A stretch of 64,000 nt of DNA from Dryas octopetala (Eukaryota; Streptophyta; Magnoliopsida; Rosales; Rosaceae), in assembly GCA_963921425.1 (NCBI GenBank), contig OY992833.1, forward strand, positions 4,218,501-4,282,500, written 5' to 3'. Position 1 is the first letter of the stretch, and every line of letters starts with the position of its first letter. Positions 58,097 through 64,000 of this stretch are shown here, in pieces. The notes beneath the pieces were generated by a model. The model had not been told where the DNA came from. It searched no databases and worked only from the letters and a program-made list of their open reading frames with translations. Position numbers and translations under genes: made by a program.

Positions 58097-59085
58097 TAAG
58101 TTTATGACCTGGCAGTTAATGCTGATGTGGCGCACTGGATGTGCGCCACATGTCACATCTTTGCTTTTATTTTCAAATTTTTTTATTTTTCTATTTTTAT
58201 AAACTTTAAAAATTAATTAAAAATAGCTCAGAACTCAAAAAAATACACGAAAATTCCTACAGACTCGTCTTGACGAGCACTAATTTACTATCAGGTTAAA
58301 TTACCAATTTGCCTTCTAAAAATTTCCAAAAAAATTAGAAAGTTTAAAATTATTTCTAAAAAATTAAAATAAATTTCCCTCTATTAAATAAATTCTAGAA
58401 AAAAATTTAGAATTTTCGTAAACTCTTGGACAAATTCTCAAAAATATTTTGGAAATTACCAAAATCCTGTTTTAGAGAATTATTTCGAGACTTTACAGAA
58501 ATTCTAGAATTTATTTTATAGGGAAATTTATTTTCCTCTAAGATCGAGAGTTCTTTTGGGTAGCAAGTGTTCACGAGAAAGGTATTGTTAGTTTTTATAA
58601 AACTAATGGTGCAGACCTCATATTTGTTGGAGTTCGGGAGATTATCCTATGAATTTTCAAAGAGTTTAGAGTATTTTAATTTTTTAGAAATAAATTTGGA
58701 CTTTCCAAATTTTCTGGAAATTTTTAGAGGGAAAATTGGCATTTTGACCCCATATTAAATTAGTACTAGTCAAGACAAGTCAATAGGAATTTTTCGTGTA
58801 TTTTTCTAAGTTCGGAGCTATTTTTAATTAATTTTCAAAGTTTATAAAAATAGGAAAATAAAAAAAATCAGAAAATACAAGAAAAGATGTGACATGTGGC
58901 GCATATCCAGCGCGCCACGTCAGCATTAACGGCCAAGTCATCATTTTTAACGGAATTGTTGACGGAACAAGGTAAAGTGGGATACGGATATAAGTTACAG
59001 GTGGTAATTTGGGACAAAAAAACTTTCAGGTGGTAAAGTAGAAATGAATTACAGTTTTGGGTGGTAAATTGATAATTAAGCCTTT
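58097..59085. mobile_element. Long inverted-repeat element, left end probably truncated
   Basis: Arms at about 58105-58280 and 58775-58945 pair, both with GTGGCGC, CGCCACATGTCACATCTTT and AATTAATTAAAAATAGCTC-type phrases. The right side continues for about 140 bp (with GTGGTAAATTGATAATTAAGCC) and has no partner on the left, suggesting the left end was lost where it abuts the 55605-58096 element. No protein. Confidence 0.65.
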
Positions 59086-59351
59086 TTTTTTATAATTGTT
59101 TTATTATTATATTTTTTTATGCTCGAAAGGCTTACGCTATACGCATCAAGGTTTACGCCTCGCCTTGCAAGACTGTAAACGCCTTGCGTGACGCTTTTGC
59201 GTCTAAAAACACTGGTCTTTATTGACGGAATTTGTAACATATATGCTATTTTGTAACTTTTTATTAATTAGTGTACTAATCTGAAATATTTTTTTGTTCA
59301 TAAACCGATCTGGAATACTCCATATAGTTGGTGAGTATTTATAATTGAGCT

Positions 59352-59390
59352 AGATGCTTCAATATTCAACTTATGCAGGAGATTTAACAT
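59352..59390 (-). pseudogene. Second relic of the CYP71 gene: first 12-13 codons
   Basis: On the minus strand an ATG at 59390 reads MLNLLHKLNIEAS, matching the start of the P450 fragment at 11742 ([12 protein letters not shown]). The similarity continues upstream into its 5' UTR and promoter, where the TATATATG and GATCAAGATCAG phrases near 59405-59455 align with 11750-11840. The match ends exactly at the transposon end near 59350. No other P450 sequence adjoins. Confidence 0.7.
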
Positions 59391-59532
59391 GTTCTTTTTC
59401 TCTATGTATATATGTGTTATGTGATTTTGGTGGTCCAATTATAGGATCAAGATCAGTTCTTGGGCTCAACATTCAAGTTTCAAAACTGACAATATATCTG
59501 ATAATCGTCCACATCCCTATATGACATGTTCA

Positions 59533-59902
59533 CTAACCAGTTAGCAAGTTAATACGAAGCTAACCATGCTTTTGGGCCCACCACATCACTAACCATTAAT
59601 TATTTAGGCCATTAATTATTTAGGTCATACTTCAAAGATCATCATTGCAAAAAATCAACTAAATCGAAAATCATATAGTCATCTAATTGAGATCAAATAA
59701 ATAGACGATCAGTATTTTCGATAAAAGCATAGAAATAGTTGTTATTATAATCAAATGACTAAATGACTTCCGATTTTGAAGGTTTTTACATGAATGATCT
59801 TTGAAGCATGGCCTAAAAAATAAACGGTTTGGATTTTGAAATTACATTGTGCAATGGGCTCAACATGGTGGTTAGTTTTGTATTAACTTACTAACTAGTT
59901 AG
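59533..59902. mobile_element. MITE with 34-bp inverted ends, 370 bp
   Basis: Ends CTAACCAGTTAGCAAGTTAA and, inverted, CTAACTAGTTAGTAAGTTAA. The interior resembles the palindromic ~340-bp units inside the large CACTA element (GCAAAAAATCAACT and ATGATCTTTGAAG phrases). A (TA)n run follows at 59919-59942. Confidence 0.7.
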
Positions 59903-59942
59903 TTTTAGAGCATTCTTATATATATATATATATATATATATA

Positions 59943-60359
59943 GACGGTGGCATGGAGAGGTACAGTACTGAAAATAACACCGAGCCAACAGGAGATTGAT
60001 AGACCACATGCATGTTAGCTAGTTTGTTGATTGATTTTAGAATCATTTTCCCTCTGGTATAAGATTTAAAATCCGTCTCCCAACACTAATTCATTTAATG
60101 TTGAAAGTGCGCCATGTCATTGAATTGCTAAAAGGTGAACACAAGCATTACAACATGCTTACAAATTCGGATTCTAAGCCATTCTTGTTTTTGCTTGTTT
60201 TAAATTCAATGGATTATAAATTCGAGGATTATGAATCCATAAATGTGACCCTACACACCCATAGAAAGTGTTAATGATTCCATTTTCCCTTTTTACTCAC
60301 ACATCTTTGAACTTATGATATTTCAAAGCTAAGATTAGAAGTTATATATCCACTGAATT
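59943..60359. other. Intergenic, no gene seen
   Basis: AT-rich, no features recognised. Confidence 0.5.
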
Positions 60360-60366
60360 TATCGGT

Positions 60367-60555
60367 TTAGGGATGTCCACTAATATTAAACCGGATCCAA
60401 GAGCTGTTTCGTGTGATTGATCTGTAGGGGTATGCTTTTTCCTGCATTTTCAAAGTGATCTCATTCTCATAGAACTTGAGAGCAGAGCGCAATTGGTTTT
60501 TCATTTGATGAATTAAGTTGTACGTCTCTTTTTCTTCAAATGTTTTAAACAACTC
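60367..60555 (-). pseudogene. Exon-like fragment, unidentified
   Basis: The minus strand reads MLELFKTFEEKETYNLIHQM then NQLRSALKFYENEITLKMQE. Mixed charged residues and heptad-like spacing suggest a helical or coiled-coil segment of a real protein, but I cannot assign it. Confidence 0.25.
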
Positions 60556-60829
60556 AAGCATACTCACCTTTAAGGTTTCCTTTTTTCTTTTAAATTTGCA
60601 AATTTCTATTCATGTTGGTCGAATTTATGTTAGAGACTGTATACAGAAGTCCCCAAAATATAAACTTTTTTTTTGGGGAGAAAAATATAAAATTACATTC
60701 TTTATACATAAGCAAGCCTAAGATCCAAACTTTGGACAAAAACTCGAATACGATCATTGACTTTGGATTAAACTCACCGTTTTTTGGTTACCAAATAAGG
60801 CCATATTTTACCTTGACACATGGTATTTC

Positions 60830-61620
60830 TATTTTAGAAAATTAGGATTAAATACCAAATCTTAATAATTTTTTGGTATAGCATGAAGACTATATAATAT
60901 TTCAATTAAACTACTAAATTTAAATGTAATTTTTTAGATTAGGTCAAAAATCTGTTGGATCCTTTGATTTGAGCCTTTTCCATTTAACATTTTTGTCATT
61001 TGGCCTACATATGATGAGTGTTAGTTAAAATTTATAAGGTTTTGACAAAATTGCCCTTGAGGTTTTTATATTATCTTGAAAAATTGCTAATGTAGTTTCA
61101 ACTTCACATTTAGTTGTGACTGTACGACACTCACAACTTCAAATTTAGTTGTGACTGAACGACAGTCACATCTAAGTTGTGAGACAGTCACAGTTAAGTT
61201 GTGACTTAATTGAATTTTTTGTTAGATAAATTATACTACAATATAGTATAAATAGAGGTCAAAACAATACTTTTACTCAAAATAATACATAGTATAGTGG
61301 TGTGAGTTGTCTCTTTTAATTTACCAAGATAGTCACAATTAAGTTGTGACTGGATTGATAATTTTTTTTTTAATACAATATAGTATAAATTAATGTAATA
61401 TTTGTGATGTAATATTTTTTTTATTTTTTTTTTATTGTAGTGGCACGTAATGTAATATTTGTAAATTCTAATACCTTTTACTTTATTATTTTATTTAACT
61501 TTTCAACTAGTACCTAATCTAAAATACTATTTAATTTTGGTACATAAACTAAAAAGTTATTGAAATTTAGTAGTTAAAATCAATGAACCTTTTCTATTTT
61601 TGTTGTATTTTTTTATGAAA
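60830..61620. repeat. Degenerate inverted-repeat element with GTGACTGT motifs
   Basis: The left part (AGGATTAAATACCAAATCTT) and right part (AAATTTAGTAGTTAAAATCA) contain inverted similar phrases. The centre repeats GTTGTGACTG and CGACAGTCACA several times (61100-61200 and near 61330). The same motifs occur at 15700-15790 within the hAT-like element, so both probably derive from one transposon family. Confidence 0.5.
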
Positions 61621-62326
61621 GCTGCTATTTGCACACTTTTTTTTTTTTCTTTTTGCACACCTCCATCACTTAACTAATGAAAAGACCCTGAAGCCCCATT
61701 GTAAAAATACCCTAAAGCCCTCCCCAACCCAACCACACCACCCTCCTCTCCTCTCTCCTCTCCGCGACACCTTTTGTGAGGCACCCAGAATTATTCTATG
61801 TGAGCTAGAAAGGGCAGAGGGATTATGTGTTCTTGGTGGAGGGTTTTGATGAGAAGGGTAAGCTTTCGGAAAAGTGATGCAGCACGGCGCAAATCTGGCC
61901 ATTAGGGCCCCGGTGTTCGATTTTTGCGCACCATACATTTTCGAAAAGTGAACGATGAGGCAAATCCAAGTCTTTGCTAAAGGCAGTGAGTGAAGGTGGA
62001 TTTTGGTCAAATAAGACCGTTTGCTATGCCAAAATCGCGTTTAAAGTTTTTCTGCAGTTTTTTGGCATTTTAATTGTCTTTTATTATTTCCAGTATTTAT
62101 TTTGGTTGTTAAATATACTATTTATAGCTTTTAGGAAGTTATCTAAGGTTATATGGTATTTAGACATTTTGGTGAGATGCAATGGAGGTTTTTTAATCTG
62201 ATTAATGAAAAATTGAAGTTTCTTTCGAAACCAATCTATCAACTTGGAATCCATTTGGATCAACAAGGTTATAGGCCCCTTGTTCTTGGTATTCTCAATT
62301 TAGAGAATCAACAAGTCTAAGGTTGT
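61621..62326. other. Unassigned DNA with weak coding appearance
   Basis: A minus-strand frame over 61666-62010 is not recognised. On the plus strand 62180-62300 reads NEKLKFLSKPIYQLGIHLDQ then GYRPLVLGILNLENQQV, which has exon-like composition and leads toward the frame at 62327. Confidence 0.35.
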
Positions 62327-62626
62327 GTGTGTGTTGTGATTCATCACCTGCACTGCGTCAAGAAGAAAGAGACTTTGGTGATAAAAGATAAGTTGATGGA
62401 GTTGGTCAGAGAAAGCAAGATATTAAGAAGAGAGAGGAGGAAAGAGAGCAATAACAACACTGAGATTGGTGACTGTAATAATGATTTTGAGTCTGATGAC
62501 AATGATGATGATTATGATGATGGTTTTGAGAATTTGTTTGAGTCTGTATATTTGTATTTGGATGATGACTGTGATATGAAGAGGGAGCCATTGGACTACA
62601 GGAAGAATGGGAGTTTTGGACTGTAG
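62327..62626 (+). CDS. Unidentified acidic protein fragment, 99 codons
   Basis: Reads MCVVIHHLHCVKKKETLVIK, a basic stretch (SKILRRERRKES), then an Asn/Asp-rich acidic region (FESDDNDDDYDDG). It ends in TAG at 62624-62626, exactly where copy B of the dispersed duplication begins. The last exon of a broken gene, or a chance frame; no family recognised. Confidence 0.3.
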   Translation: MCVVIHHLHCVKKKETLVIKDKLMELVRESKILRRERRKESNNNTEIGDCNNDFESDDNDDDYDDGFENLFESVYLYLDDDCDMKREPLDYRKNGSFGL

Positions 62627-64000
62627 ATGCCCACTCTGTTTTTAGCGGCAGGGACGGGCAACATATGGAACCTTGGCAGCAGAGAATTTCAATATTGTTC
62701 ATATCTTCCCAGAAAATGATCAAACTGAGGATTGTTTTTCGCAGTGATATAATTATGAATGAATGGAAAGAGAAGTGTCATAATGTATATATATATATAT
62801 ACATATATTTTTTCTTACATATGGCCATTCAGGTCATGATCAAGTTGCATGCCCAGCCGCGCCGGGTAGCTGGTTCCGCGGGTACTTGCCGAACGGGTCC
62901 TGGATTTTCGGTGGGGACGTCCCTGTCGAACGACACTCACATTTTCCGCGGACCAGTGCCGAACGGGTGCTGCGCGCGGTGGTGCGAGGTGGCTGGGTTG
63001 ATAAGCCAGAGAGAAAGGGAGGGAGGAGAAAGAAGGAGAGAGAGAGGTGGGGTTGGGGGTGGAGCTCGGGTGCTGCGCATGGTGGTGCGGGGTAGGGCTT
63101 AATTGGGTGTTGCGCATGGTGTGGGTGGGTGGGTGGGTGCGAGTAGAAGGGGAGAGGAGAGGAGGGTCGGGTAAGGCTGGGTTGAAAGGATTTGACATTA
63201 AATCTTAAGATAACAAAATGATTCATAAGAGCTCATAATAACAAGAAAACAAAAGGCTTCATTTTCAAGCTTGATGGAGTAGAAGCCATTACTAACCAAT
63301 GACCAAAATAGAAATTGGATTACATAATGTGAATAATGAAACCAGCAACTAAGTTCAACACATTTGGAACTTTGATCTTCAAGTGAGCCTTTTGGTCAAT
63401 GCATCCCCAATAAAATCACCTCAACCAATAACAACCAATGGCTGCCAGAGAGAGAAGGGGAGGGAGGAGAGAAAGAGAGGTGGGGTTGGTACATATTTTG
63501 ATTTATGTTTATATACCTAACTGCAAATAGGTTTGTTCTACTTATATATTATATACCTTTTTACCTAAACTAGATGCATATTATTATTTTATTCTTTGTG
63601 TCTTCTTTTCAACCTCAATTTCTAAGTTAGGTATTTTCTTATTCTTATTTGTGTTTTATATTTTTCTTTACCTAAGCCAGAGGAAACATCTTTTTTCTTT
63701 TTTCTGAACTATGATAGAAGTATAAGACATTTTGGCACATATTATGATTTATGTTTATATGTAGGTGTCATCAAACTTAGATAAGTTATATAAATATAAG
63801 ATGTTTAACATGTTAATGATATTTAGGTTTTTATATGTTGACCTTCATATTTGTTAACTATTTTTTTTTTTAATTAGAAGCAGGTGTCATCGAAATTTTG
63901 GAAATGAAGACATTGAAATTCAAAATTATGAGTAATAAATGCTTAAAATTATGGATTTCTAATTTATTTCCATTATTTATAGTAAGAGACAAAATGGACG
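62623..64000. repeat. Dispersed duplication, copy B (partner 9536-10980)
   Basis: Same content and order as copy A to the window edge: GTAGATGCCC start, AT-rich 140 bp, GC-rich block with TGCCGAACGGGT, GA-rich patch and AT-rich tail. Copy B lacks the long (GA)n and has only a short T run. Both copies are in the same orientation, 53 kb apart. Confidence 0.8.

Larger units (their letters stand above)
54447..59350. mobile_element. Large composite Mutator-like element (candidate), about 4.9 kb
   Basis: The left end (TTCAATTACAAAATGCACCC, to about 54600) and right end (59220-59350) are inverted repeats of roughly 75% identity, both with TTCAGATTAGT and CTACAAAATAGCA-like phrases. The interior is filled by at least four other elements (55605-58096 with its nested MITEs, and 58097-59085). 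I could not find a clear 9-bp target duplication, so the two ends might belong to different copies. Confidence 0.45.

Noticed and set aside
54447..59350. A target site duplication for the large composite element
   Set aside because: The 9-mers flanking the proposed ends do not match, so the element is reported with reduced confidence.

Overview
The window is nuclear DNA from a flowering plant, most likely a woody eudicot. The evidence is spliced genes with GT-AG introns, a TPS-a type terpene synthase, a CYP71-type P450 and typical plant transposons (Ty3-gypsy, Ty1-copia, CACTA, Mutator-like, hAT). I cannot name the species. The sequence is AT-rich and dominated by transposable elements. Only one host gene looks intact.

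Layout. 1-7455: a young non-autonomous Ty3-gypsy-like element with very long LTRs (3421 bp), a short 1728 bp interior and no gag-pol. It sits inside the leader/gag start of an antisense Ty1-copia element (7456-9535), whose LTR carries a 1.68 kb Mutator-like element (7759-9439, perfect 9-bp target duplication). 9536-10980 is a dispersed duplication whose second copy is at 62623-64000. 11160-11742 is a truncated, frameshifted CYP71 exon on the minus strand, followed by 740-bp tandem repeats. 14912-16339 is a hAT-like element just upstream of the main gene, a seven-exon sesquiterpene synthase at 16775-19626 (561 codons, all class I motifs present), which has a hairpin MITE in its last intron.

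20254-24958 is an antisense Ty1-copia element with nearly identical LTRs, four in-frame nonsense codons in pol, and a GC-rich tract where gag should be. 25715-36771 is an 11 kb CACTA element with decayed TNP2-like and TNPA-like genes, interrupted by a 745-bp Mutator-like insertion. 36842-39562 is a ~200-bp tandem array split by a 1.55 kb hAT element. 39960-49657 holds non-autonomous CACTA elements carrying captured host gene fragments (ARF GTPase, peroxisomal 2,4-dienoyl-CoA reductase, a membrane protein exon). 49660-59350 is a nest of Mutator-like MITEs, one hAT element, an LTR-like remnant and a candidate Pack-MULE. At 59352-59390 there is a second relic of the same P450 5' end. 60-64 kb holds unrecognised fragments and copy B of the dispersed duplication.

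Functionally, the window is a remnant of a terpene synthase/CYP71 neighbourhood that has been heavily invaded and dispersed by transposons. A terpene synthase makes a hydrocarbon that CYP71 enzymes often oxidise, but here the P450 partners survive only as 5' fragments. Many nonsense codons in the old transposons are Trp-to-stop or Gln-to-stop changes, as expected from decay of methylated cytosines.
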